DNA from: Hymenobacter aerophilus DSM 13606
Lineage (GTDB): Bacteria > Bacteroidota > Bacteroidia > Cytophagales > Hymenobacteraceae
Length of the DNA stretch: 64,000 nucleotides
NCBI RefSeq assembly: GCF_000382225.1
Contig: NZ_KB907819.1
Span: 1-64,000, forward strand
Reading direction: 5' to 3'
Both the position numbers and the translations under genes were made by a program. Every line of letters starts with the position of its first letter. Positions within the stretch are counted from its first letter, which is position 1. The notes under the pieces were generated by a model, which saw only the letters and a list, made by a program, of their open reading frames with translations, was not told where the DNA came from and did no database searches. Positions 25,971 through 33,827 of the stretch are shown here, piece after piece.

Positions 25971-26864
25971 CTAAACCGGCTCCCCGCCAAACCCGGCCCA
26001 GGCCTGCAGCCCGCCGGTATGCACGGCCACTATGGTGCTGCCGCGCCGGAAGTGGCCTTTGGCCGCCAGGTCGAATAGCCCCCAAAGCAGCTTGCCGGTG
26101 TAGATGGGGTCGAGCAGGATGCCGTGCTGTTGTCGGAAATTAACGATAAACTGCCGTAGCGCTGGCCCGAGTTTCGCGTAGCCGCCGCCGTGGTAGTCGG
26201 TGCGTAGCTCCCAGTTGAGGTAGGTGCGGCCGGTAGCTTGCTGGGTCAGTTGGTTGATGTCGGCGCGCAGGAAATCGGCGCCTTTGAGGGCGGCCAGGCC
26301 CAGGGCCTGACGCTGGCCGGCCAGGCCGGTGAGCAGGCCGGCCAGCGTGCCGCCGGTGCCGCAGGCTACGGCCAGTACGTCGAAATCGAGGCGGGTCAGC
26401 AGTTCCTGGGCCAGTTCGGCGCAGCCGGGCAGGGCCAGCACGTTGGAGCCACCTTCGGGCAGCACGTAGGCCGGACCGGTTTCGTGCAGTAGCTCGGCCA
26501 GCACGTCCGGCTCGTGCTTGCGGCGGTAGGTTTCACGATCGAGAAAGTGCAGCGCCATACCATCGGCACGGGCGCGGGCCAGCGTTGGGTTGAGGGGTCG
26601 GTGGGCCAGTTCGTCGCCGCGCACAAAACCGATGGTGGGGCGCCCCAGCAGGCGGCCGGCCGCTGCCAGGGCCGCGAGGTGGTTGGAGTAGGCTCCGCCG
26701 AAGGTCAGCAGCGTGTTCAGGCCCAGCCGGTCGGCTTCCCGCAGGTTGTACTTGAGCTTGCGCCACTTGTTGCCCGGCAATTCCGGGTGCGTCGGCTCGT
26801 CGCGGGCCAGCAGGAAGCGCACGCCGTGGTGCTCACCAAGGTCGGAAATGAGAACGGAGCTCAA
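25971..26864 (-). CDS. PLP-dependent D-cysteine desulfhydrase / ACC deaminase-like enzyme
   Basis: 297 residues of the tryptophan-synthase-beta PLP fold. LLARDEPTHPELPGNKWRKL holds the Schiff-base Lys, FGGAYSNHLAALA follows, and CGTGGTLAGLL is the phosphate-binding glycine loop. The sequence resembles the DcyD/ACC deaminase group, and the two activities differ by few residues that I cannot decide by eye. It would release sulfide and pyruvate from D-cysteine, or 2-oxobutyrate from ACC. It lies below a palindromic repeat element and is probably monocistronic. Confidence 0.85.
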   Translation of the reverse strand: MSSVLISDLGEHHGVRFLLARDEPTHPELPGNKWRKLKYNLREADRLGLNTLLTFGGAYSNHLAALAAAGRLLGRPTIGFVRGDELAHRPLNPTLARARADGMALHFLDRETYRRKHEPDVLAELLHETGPAYVLPEGGSNVLALPGCAELAQELLTRLDFDVLAVACGTGGTLAGLLTGLAGQRQALGLAALKGADFLRADINQLTQQATGRTYLNWELRTDYHGGGYAKLGPALRQFIVNFRQQHGILLDPIYTGKLLWGLFDLAAKGHFRRGSTIVAVHTGGLQAWAGFGGEPV

Positions 26865-26907
26865 CTTTGAAAATAGGAAAGTAATATGCGAATAGAGACG
26901 ACTGTTT

Positions 26908-27066
26908 CAGCCCCGGAGGGGCGGCATATCGGTAGGCTCCAATAGGAAGGCAGCTAAGTAAAGCCCCAGCGGGGCGATACCGACCATTGAACGATGGGTG
27001 TCGCCCCGCTGGGGCTTTATCCGGCAGGTATGTTGGGTTTCTATCGATATGCCGCCTCTCCGAGGC
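26908..27066. repeat. Nested palindromic repeat element, copy 2
   Basis: This has the same layout as 18518-18688. The outer arms contain GGCGGCATATCG (26908-26935 against 27039-27066, three differences), and the 22-bp inner arms lie at 26960-26981 and 26997-27018. A T at 26979 replaces the C found in copy 1 and still pairs with G as a wobble. The inner arm core is AAGCCCCAGCGGGGCG. It sits between two co-oriented minus-strand genes. Confidence 0.85.
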
Positions 27067-27088
27067 TACAAGTCCCTTGTCGACCCGC

Positions 27089-29701
27089 TTATCCCGCCAC
27101 CAGTTCGCCTTGCTCCTCCGCCGGGCGGCCCCGGAAAGCGTAGTAGAGCGCCCCCAGCAGCACGAGGATCAGGAGCACCGACGAAACCAGCGACACGGTG
27201 TTGCCCAGCGCGTAGGCGGTGGGCTCAAACTTGAACTGGATGGTGTGGGTGCCGGCCGGCACCGGCATGGCGCGCAGCACGTAATCGGCGCGCAGGTGCG
27301 GCACGGGCTTGCCATCGAGGTAGGCCTGCCAGCCATCGGCGTAGTAGATTTCCGAGAACACCACGAGGCCATCCTGGCCGGCGGTGGTGCGGTAGGTGAG
27401 GGCGTTGGGGGTGTACTTGGTCAGGGCGATGCTGGAGCCCTCGGTGGGGTAGCTGGCCTTCAGGCCCGGAAACTTGGAGGCGTCCACGACGGCCGTGGTG
27501 GCGGGGTCGAGGGTAGTCAGGGCCTGGATTTCCTGGTCGGGGTTCTGCACGCTCTGCACCTGGGCCACGTACCAGGCGTTGCCCAGCGCGCCGGGGTTGT
27601 GGATGGCCTGGGCGGGCTGCTTTTCGGCGGGTGGCGTGATGAGGTAGCGGGTGTTGAGCATGTTGAGCACCGGGGCCGCATCGGGCCGGTTCTCGGTGTA
27701 GATGCGCTGGAGCTGGGGCGAAATCTGCCGCTCAATCAAGTCCTGGTAGCGGCGCAGCTTGGCCCCGTGGTAACCGCCGATGCTCTTGTGGAAATAGGAA
27801 GTCTGGGCGTCGTTGAAGGGGTTTGCCATGTTCAGCACCCGGTAATCGAGGTCCTTGTCCTGCAGAATCTGCTGGTCGACGGGCGAGGGCACGAACTGCT
27901 CGGCCACGGTTTCGCGCTGGAAGTTGGCGTCGTTGAGGTAGCGCTTATCCACGCCCCACAAATCGACCAGCGTGAGCAAACCCACCAGCGCGGCCGCCAT
28001 GCCCACCGACAGCTTGCGCTGCAGGAAAAACCACAGCACCCCACCCGCCAGCGCCACAAACAGCAGCGAGCGGAGCACGTCGGCGTTCAGCAGCGAGGCG
28101 CGGTCGGCGCGAATGGCTTCGAGCGGGAAGCCGCCCTGTTGGAGCTGGGCATCGATGGGGGCCGCGAAATCGGACACCAAACCGGCCAGGAAGGCCAGCA
28201 CGCACAGGCCGGCCGTAATGGCCAGGGCCCGCAGCACGTGCTTTTTCAGGTAGGTCGTGTCAGCGTCATCGAGCGGCCGGCCGGCCAGTGCGGCCAGGCT
28301 GGGGTGGCTGCTGATGGGCGCGGCCGGGCCGGCCGGCGCGAAGCCGGGGCGGCCGCGCAGCACCCGCGCCAGCGCCAGCACCGCCAGTACCGGCATGGCC
28401 AGCTGGGCAATGACCAGCGCCATGCTCACCGCCCGGAACTTGTTGTAGCCCGGAAACAGGTCGAACATCAGGTAGTTGAAGGTCTCGAAGTTCTTGCCCC
28501 AGGCCAGCACCACGCTCAGCAACGTGCCCACCAGCAGCCAGATGCGGGTGCGCCGGTCGGCCACCATCAGCCCCAGCACGAACAGGAAAAACACCACCGC
28601 GCCCACGTACACCGGCCCGCTCGTGATGGGCTGGTCGCCCCAGTAGGTCGGCATCTGGGCCAGGTAGTCGGCGAGCTGCACGGGCGGCACGCCGGCGGCC
28701 ACCAGGGCCTTGCCGGTGGCCGAATTCTCGCTCAGCTTCATTTGCGAAGCGCCCCCGTAGAAGTTCGGAATCAGCAGCGTGGCCGTTTCGCCGATGCCGT
28801 AGCTGTAGCTGAAGGCGTACTCGCGGTTGAGGCCCGAGCCGCCATCCACCGGCTCCTGCGACACCGGCTGGCCGGGCGCTGAGGGCGGTGGAGTAGTCAG
28901 CTCCGAGCGGCCCCGGATGCTGTATTTGCCGTATTCGAGCGTGGTGTAGAGGCGGCCGAAGCTCACGCCCGCCGCCAGCACGGCGCCTACTGCCAACAGC
29001 GCCGTGCGCTGGAAAAACGCGGGCAGCCGCTTCTCCTTAAAGGCAAACACCAGCTCCACCACCCCAAACACCAGCACCAGCAGCAGTAGGTAGTAGGTTA
29101 TCTGGAGGTGATTGGAGCGGATGTTCATGGCCAGCCCCAGCGTAAACAGCGCCGCGCCCAGCCACTTGTTGCGCCGGAACGTGACGAGCAGCCCCGCCAG
29201 CACCAGCGGCGCGTAGGCCAGCGCCAGGCTTTTGGTGTTGTGGCCGGCGGCCAGAATAATGAGGTTGTAGCTCGTGAAGCCCAGCGCCACCGCGCCTACC
29301 GCGCTCAGCAGCGGCGAGAGGCCCAGCGCCAGCCCCAGCGCGTAGCCACACACCAGCGCCAGAAACAGGTTGGCCACCACCGCCGGCAAATCGAGCGTGA
29401 ACAGCTTGTGCAGGTAAATGCTCAAATCGCCCGGGAAGCGGGTGCTGATGAGGTAAGTGGGCATGCCCGAAAACATGGAGTTGGTCCAGAGGGCCTCCTC
29501 GCCGGTGGCCTCGCGAAACTGGGCCGCCTCGTGCGAGCCGCCCTGAAACTGCACGATGTCGTGCTGGGCCAGGGTCTGGTTTTCGAACAGAATGGGGGCG
29601 AAATACACGCTGGCCAGGGCCAGGAAAAACAGCACGGCCAGCAGGTGCGGCAGCACCCGGCGCCACAGCGGCGCGGGCGCGGAGCGAAGAGGAGTAGTCA
29701 T
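27089..29701 (-). CDS. YfhO-family multispanning membrane protein
   Basis: 870 residues with about a dozen membrane spans. The N-terminal region has LALASVYFAPILFENQ, an acidic DIVQFQGGSHEA loop and LWTNSMFSGMPTY. Spans follow to about 550, then a periplasmic domain with RVLNMANPFNDAQTSYF, and a C-terminal span. This is the YfhO family, GT-C-like enzymes implicated in glycosylation or cell-surface polymer modification; Bacillus YfhO glycosylates lipoteichoic acid. The substrate here is unknown. The ATG at 29701 is preferred because upstream residues are not membrane-like. It is divergent from the AI-2E-type permease gene. Confidence 0.88.
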   Translation of the reverse strand: MTTPLRSAPAPLWRRVLPHLLAVLFFLALASVYFAPILFENQTLAQHDIVQFQGGSHEAAQFREATGEEALWTNSMFSGMPTYLISTRFPGDLSIYLHKLFTLDLPAVVANLFLALVCGYALGLALGLSPLLSAVGAVALGFTSYNLIILAAGHNTKSLALAYAPLVLAGLLVTFRRNKWLGAALFTLGLAMNIRSNHLQITYYLLLLVLVFGVVELVFAFKEKRLPAFFQRTALLAVGAVLAAGVSFGRLYTTLEYGKYSIRGRSELTTPPPSAPGQPVSQEPVDGGSGLNREYAFSYSYGIGETATLLIPNFYGGASQMKLSENSATGKALVAAGVPPVQLADYLAQMPTYWGDQPITSGPVYVGAVVFFLFVLGLMVADRRTRIWLLVGTLLSVVLAWGKNFETFNYLMFDLFPGYNKFRAVSMALVIAQLAMPVLAVLALARVLRGRPGFAPAGPAAPISSHPSLAALAGRPLDDADTTYLKKHVLRALAITAGLCVLAFLAGLVSDFAAPIDAQLQQGGFPLEAIRADRASLLNADVLRSLLFVALAGGVLWFFLQRKLSVGMAAALVGLLTLVDLWGVDKRYLNDANFQRETVAEQFVPSPVDQQILQDKDLDYRVLNMANPFNDAQTSYFHKSIGGYHGAKLRRYQDLIERQISPQLQRIYTENRPDAAPVLNMLNTRYLITPPAEKQPAQAIHNPGALGNAWYVAQVQSVQNPDQEIQALTTLDPATTAVVDASKFPGLKASYPTEGSSIALTKYTPNALTYRTTAGQDGLVVFSEIYYADGWQAYLDGKPVPHLRADYVLRAMPVPAGTHTIQFKFEPTAYALGNTVSLVSSVLLILVLLGALYYAFRGRPAEEQGELVAG

Positions 29702-29871
29702 TCGGCTTGAAAGGAAGTCGGAATCAGAAGCCCGAAGATAGTAGATGTTCAACCGCAGCCCCGCCGCCACTCTTGCAGATTGGTGGCGGCCGGTGGCCCC
29801 GGCCGGGCGCCGCCCTTAGCAGGCCGGCTGCGTATAGTTCGTATTTCCGTTGTGGTTACGCTACCAGTTAT

Positions 29872-30948
29872 ATGAGTGAATCCCTTACTACCCCCGGGTT
29901 TACCCGTCGCGCGAGCATTGTTGTGGGCCTGGTGGCGGCCGTGGTGCTGGGCCTGCTGTTTGTGGGCTCTGCCCTGCAAGTGCTGCTGCTGGTGCTGGCG
30001 GGCGTGCTGCTGGCCGTGTTTTTCCGGGGGCTGGGCGGCTGGCTGGGGCGGCACACGCCGCTTTCGGAAGGGTGGGGGACGCTGCTGGCCCTGCTGGGGG
30101 TGCTGGCGCTGCTGGCCGGTATCGGCTGGTTTCTGGCCCCGCGCATTTCCGGGCAGGCACAGCAGCTCAGCGAGCAGCTGCCGCAGTCGGCGGCGCGGGT
30201 GCAGCAGCAGCTGCAGCAGTACAGCTGGGGCCGCGACCTGCTGCACCAGATTCCGGACCAGGAAGCCCTGAAAGACCGCATCATAAACCACAAAAGCAGT
30301 TGGCTGCGCAATACGATGGGCGTGGTGTCGTCGACGTTCGGGGTGCTGGCCAACCTATACCTGGTGCTGTTCATCGGCGCCTTTATGATGGCCGAGCCCG
30401 CGCCCTACCGGCAGGGCGTGGTGCTGCTCGTGCCCAAGCGCCACCGCGCGCGGGCCCGCGAGGTACTGGAGCAGCTGCGCAGCACGCTGTTTCGGTGGTT
30501 GTTGGGCAAGCTGTTCTCGATGCTGGTGGTGGCCATCCTGACGGCGCTGGGGCTGTGGGCGCTGGGGATGCCGCTGGTGCTCACGTTGGCCCTGTTTGCC
30601 GGCCTGCTCTCGTTTATTCCCAATTTCGGGCCGCTGCTGGGGCTGGTGCCGGCGCTGCTGCTGGCCCTCACCCAGGGCCCCGATATGGCCCTGTACGTAG
30701 TGGCCCTCTACGCCGTGGTGCAGCTCGTGGAAAGCAACCTGCTGACGCCGCTCGTGCAGCGCCGCATGGTGGAGCTGCCGCCCGCGCTGGTTATTATTTC
30801 GCAGGTGATTATGGGCGTGTTCACGGGCGGCCTGGGGCTGCTACTGGCCACGCCGCTCGTGGCCATGCTGCTGGTGCTGGTGAAAATGCTCTACATCCAC
30901 GACGTACTCGACGACCCCGAGCCGGAGCAGGCCATGAACAAGAAATAA
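29872..30948 (+). CDS. AI-2E/PerM-family permease
   Basis: 358 residues. Spans occur at about 15-35, 40-60 and 75-95, then a large soluble loop (about 95-180), then four to five more spans including LFAGLLSFIPNFGPLLGLVPA. The IPNFGP motif marks the family. Members export diverse small solutes; Bacillus and other homologues act as Na+/H+ antiporters, and TqsA relates to quorum signals. The substrate cannot be assigned from sequence. The start at 29872 avoids the long upstream extension, which lacks family similarity. Confidence 0.88.
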   Translation: MSESLTTPGFTRRASIVVGLVAAVVLGLLFVGSALQVLLLVLAGVLLAVFFRGLGGWLGRHTPLSEGWGTLLALLGVLALLAGIGWFLAPRISGQAQQLSEQLPQSAARVQQQLQQYSWGRDLLHQIPDQEALKDRIINHKSSWLRNTMGVVSSTFGVLANLYLVLFIGAFMMAEPAPYRQGVVLLVPKRHRARAREVLEQLRSTLFRWLLGKLFSMLVVAILTALGLWALGMPLVLTLALFAGLLSFIPNFGPLLGLVPALLLALTQGPDMALYVVALYAVVQLVESNLLTPLVQRRMVELPPALVIISQVIMGVFTGGLGLLLATPLVAMLLVLVKMLYIHDVLDDPEPEQAMNKK

Positions 30949-31056
30949 TTCGGCCGAACAACTAACCGGGCAGGTTGGCCGGGTCCCGCCGCCTGACTTC
31001 GTTCTCTCAAATAACAGTCAACCGGAAACGAACCGCCCGGACGCTACTTTTGCCCC

Positions 31057-33558
31057 ATGCTCCAGTTCTCCGACCTGCCCGCGCTACTCGGCGGCACCGC
31101 GTTGCAGCAACCCGCTGCCCCGGCCCCGGTGCAGCGGCTGCTGCTCGACAGCCGCCGCGTCGAAACGCCCGCCGACAGCCTGTTCTTCGCGTTGCGCGGC
31201 CCCCAGCACGACGGCCACTGCTACCTGCCCGAGCTGTACCGGGCCGGCGTGCGGCAGTTTGTGGTAGAAGCCGGCGTGGCGTTACCCGGCGGGCTGGAGG
31301 CCTATCCGGAAGCCGGTTTGCTGGTGGTGGAGGACGTGCTGGCGGCGTTGCAGGCACTGGCGGCCTGGCACCGGCGGCAATTCGCGCTGCCCGTGTTCGG
31401 CATCACGGGCTCCAATGGCAAAACCATCGTCAAGGAGTGGCTGGCCCAGCTGCTGAGCCCCGATGAGCTGGTGTGCAAGAGCCCGCGTTCCTACAACTCG
31501 CAGGTGGGCGTGCCCTTGAGCGTGTGGGAGCTGAACGAGCGGCACACGCTGGGCATCTTCGAGGCCGGCATTTCCGAGCCCGGCGAAATGGCCCGGCTAA
31601 CCCAGGTCATCCAACCCACGCTGGGCATCTTCACCAACCTGGGCACCGCCCACGACGCCGGTTTTGCTTCCTGGGAAGACAAGGTGAGTGAGAAGATGCG
31701 CCTGTTTGCGGACGTGGACACGCTGTTCTACTGCGCCGACCACCCGCTGGTACACGCCGCCGCCCGCCGCCAGTTGCCGCCCGAAGCGCTGGCCGCCTGG
31801 ACGCGCCAGCGGGCCGTGTACGAAGCCGGCGAGGCCCGCTGGCTGGTGTCGGTAAAGGAAACGCTGGCCGACCGCACCGTGCTGCGCCTCAAGCAGACCG
31901 GGGCCGACTCGCACACCTTCACGCTGCCCTTCGCCGACGAGCCTTCCCTGGAAAACGCCCTCCACTGCCTTATGGTGCTGCTACACCGCAGCTTGGAGCC
32001 CGCCGAAATCCAGCGGCGGCTGGAGCGCCTGCAGCCCGTGGCCATGCGCCTGGAGATGAAGCAGGCCCTCAACGGCTGCTACGTGCTCGACGACACCTAC
32101 AACAACGACCTGGCCGGCCTGCGCCTGGCCCTCGACGCGCTCAGCCGCCAGCCCCGCCGCCTGCCCCGCACGCTCATCCTCTCCGACGTGCTCGAATCGG
32201 GCCTCGCAGGCACCGAGCTTTACGCCCGCGTGGCCGCCCTGCTGCCCGCCTCGGGCGTGGCGCGCCTCATCGGCGTCGGCCCCGACATCAGCCGGCACCA
32301 AACCGCCTTTGCGGGCCTGCCCACCCGTTTCTACCCCGATACCGACGCGCTACTGGCCGATTTCCGGGCCGATGATTTCCGGCAGGAGCTGCTGCTGGTG
32401 AAGGGGGCCCGGCGCTACGGCTTCGAGCGGGTGGTGGCTGCGCTCCAGCAAAAGCTGCACGGCACGGTGCTCGAAGTCAACCTCGACGCGCTGGTGCACA
32501 ACCTCAACTTCTACCGCCGCCAGCTGCGCCCCGGCGTGAAGCTGATGGTGATGGTGAAGGCCTTCGCCTACGGCAGCGGCTCGATGGAAGTGGCCAACCT
32601 GCTCCAGTTCCACCGCGCCGACTACCTCGCCGTAGCCTATGCCGACGAGGGCGTGGAGCTGCGCCGCCAGGGCATCAGCCTGCCCATTATGGTGATGAAC
32701 CCGGCCCCCGATTCCTTCGCCACCCTGCGCCAGTACCACCTGGAGCCCGAAATCTACTCCTTCGAGCTGCTGGCCGCCTACCTCGAAGCCGCCGCCCAGG
32801 CCCCCCTGCCACCCATCCACCTCAAGCTCGATACCGGCATGCGCCGCCTCGGTTTCGGCGAGGAAGACGTGGCCGAGCTGGGCGCGTTGCTGCACGCCAA
32901 CGCCGCGCTGGTGCCCGTCGCCAGCGCCCTCACCCACCTGGCCAGCGCCGACGAAGCCGGCCACGACGGCTTTTCGCGGGGCCAGCTGGCCGCCTTTGCC
33001 CGCCTCACGCCCGAGCTGGAGCGCATCATCGGCTACCCCATTATAAAGCACGCGCTCAACTCGGCCGGCATCCTGCGCTTCCCCGAGGCCCAGTTCGACA
33101 TGGTGCGCCTGGGCATCGGCCTCTACGGCGTGGAGGCCAGCGGCCAGCAGCCCGACGCGCTGCGGCCCGTGAGCACCCTGCGCACCACGGTTTCGCAGGT
33201 GAAAACCCTGCCCGCGGGCCACACCGTAGGCTACGGCCGCCGCGGCGAGGCCACGGCCCACGAGCGGCGCATTGCCACGCTGGCCATCGGCTACGCCGAC
33301 GGCTACGACCGGCGCTTCGGCAGCGGGGTGGGGGAGGTGCTCATCCGCGGGCAGCGCGCCCCTATTGTCGGCAGCGTGTGCATGGATATGTGCATGGCCG
33401 ACGTAACGGCCATTGCCAACGTGCGGGCCGGCGACGCGGCCGTGGTATTTGGCGAGGGGCTACCGCTGCCCGCTCTGGCGGCCCGCATCGGCACCATTGC
33501 CTACGAATTGCTGACGAATGTAAGTGAGCGGGTGAAGCGGGTATTCGTTGCGGAATAG
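31057..33558 (+). CDS. murF-alr: MurF-Alr fusion: UDP-MurNAc-tripeptide:D-Ala-D-Ala ligase and alanine racemase
   Basis: 833 residues joining two peptidoglycan enzymes. The MurF part (about 1-450) has GITGSNGKTIVKEW near 115 as the ATP-binding loop and VLDDTYNND near 345. The Alr part (about 465-833) has EVNLDALVHNLNFYRR, then MVKAFAYGSG with PLP Lys501, and a C-terminal catalytic Tyr in GYGRRGEA. Linking D-Ala production to its ligation is usual in Bacteroidota, and the length agrees. The MurF phosphate-binding loop reads KTI where many homologues read KTT. A TACTTTTG box (31045-31052) ends only 4 bases before ATG, so transcription may begin at or past the start codon. Confidence 0.93.
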   Translation: MLQFSDLPALLGGTALQQPAAPAPVQRLLLDSRRVETPADSLFFALRGPQHDGHCYLPELYRAGVRQFVVEAGVALPGGLEAYPEAGLLVVEDVLAALQALAAWHRRQFALPVFGITGSNGKTIVKEWLAQLLSPDELVCKSPRSYNSQVGVPLSVWELNERHTLGIFEAGISEPGEMARLTQVIQPTLGIFTNLGTAHDAGFASWEDKVSEKMRLFADVDTLFYCADHPLVHAAARRQLPPEALAAWTRQRAVYEAGEARWLVSVKETLADRTVLRLKQTGADSHTFTLPFADEPSLENALHCLMVLLHRSLEPAEIQRRLERLQPVAMRLEMKQALNGCYVLDDTYNNDLAGLRLALDALSRQPRRLPRTLILSDVLESGLAGTELYARVAALLPASGVARLIGVGPDISRHQTAFAGLPTRFYPDTDALLADFRADDFRQELLLVKGARRYGFERVVAALQQKLHGTVLEVNLDALVHNLNFYRRQLRPGVKLMVMVKAFAYGSGSMEVANLLQFHRADYLAVAYADEGVELRRQGISLPIMVMNPAPDSFATLRQYHLEPEIYSFELLAAYLEAAAQAPLPPIHLKLDTGMRRLGFGEEDVAELGALLHANAALVPVASALTHLASADEAGHDGFSRGQLAAFARLTPELERIIGYPIIKHALNSAGILRFPEAQFDMVRLGIGLYGVEASGQQPDALRPVSTLRTTVSQVKTLPAGHTVGYGRRGEATAHERRIATLAIGYADGYDRRFGSGVGEVLIRGQRAPIVGSVCMDMCMADVTAIANVRAGDAAVVFGEGLPLPALAARIGTIAYELLTNVSERVKRVFVAE

Positions 33559-33776
33559 ATTTGGTATTATTTACATAATTTATTTACCAAAATAAAATGA
33601 GCGGGCCCGTTGTTGTTGATTATTAGCTTCTTATTTAAGCCATAGTGTTGCGGCCTTATGGTGGGCAACCTATCGGTTCAGCGCCATTAAAATGCTTTTG
33701 ACCGGGGTTTTTTAGGGTTCTGACGAAGGGCTAATATATTTAGTCTTAAAATAGGATAAATTAAGATAGGGTATTC

Positions 33777-33784
33777 TATATTTG
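33777..33784 (+). promoter_or_regulatory. Candidate -7 box of the TonB-dependent receptor promoter
   Basis: TATATTTG matches the Bacteroidota -7 consensus TAnnTTTG, 43 bases upstream of the ATG at 33828 in an AT-rich spacer (33559-33827). No good -33 TTTG lies at the expected distance, so the pair is incomplete. Confidence 0.5.
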
Positions 33785-33827
33785 ACGAAAAATCCCGCAA
33801 AGGGAAACCTATTCCCCATTATACCGT

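Noticed and set aside
18518..27066. CRISPR array
   Set aside because: Repeats are dispersed palindromic elements, not regularly spaced direct repeats with unique spacers, and no cas genes are in the window.
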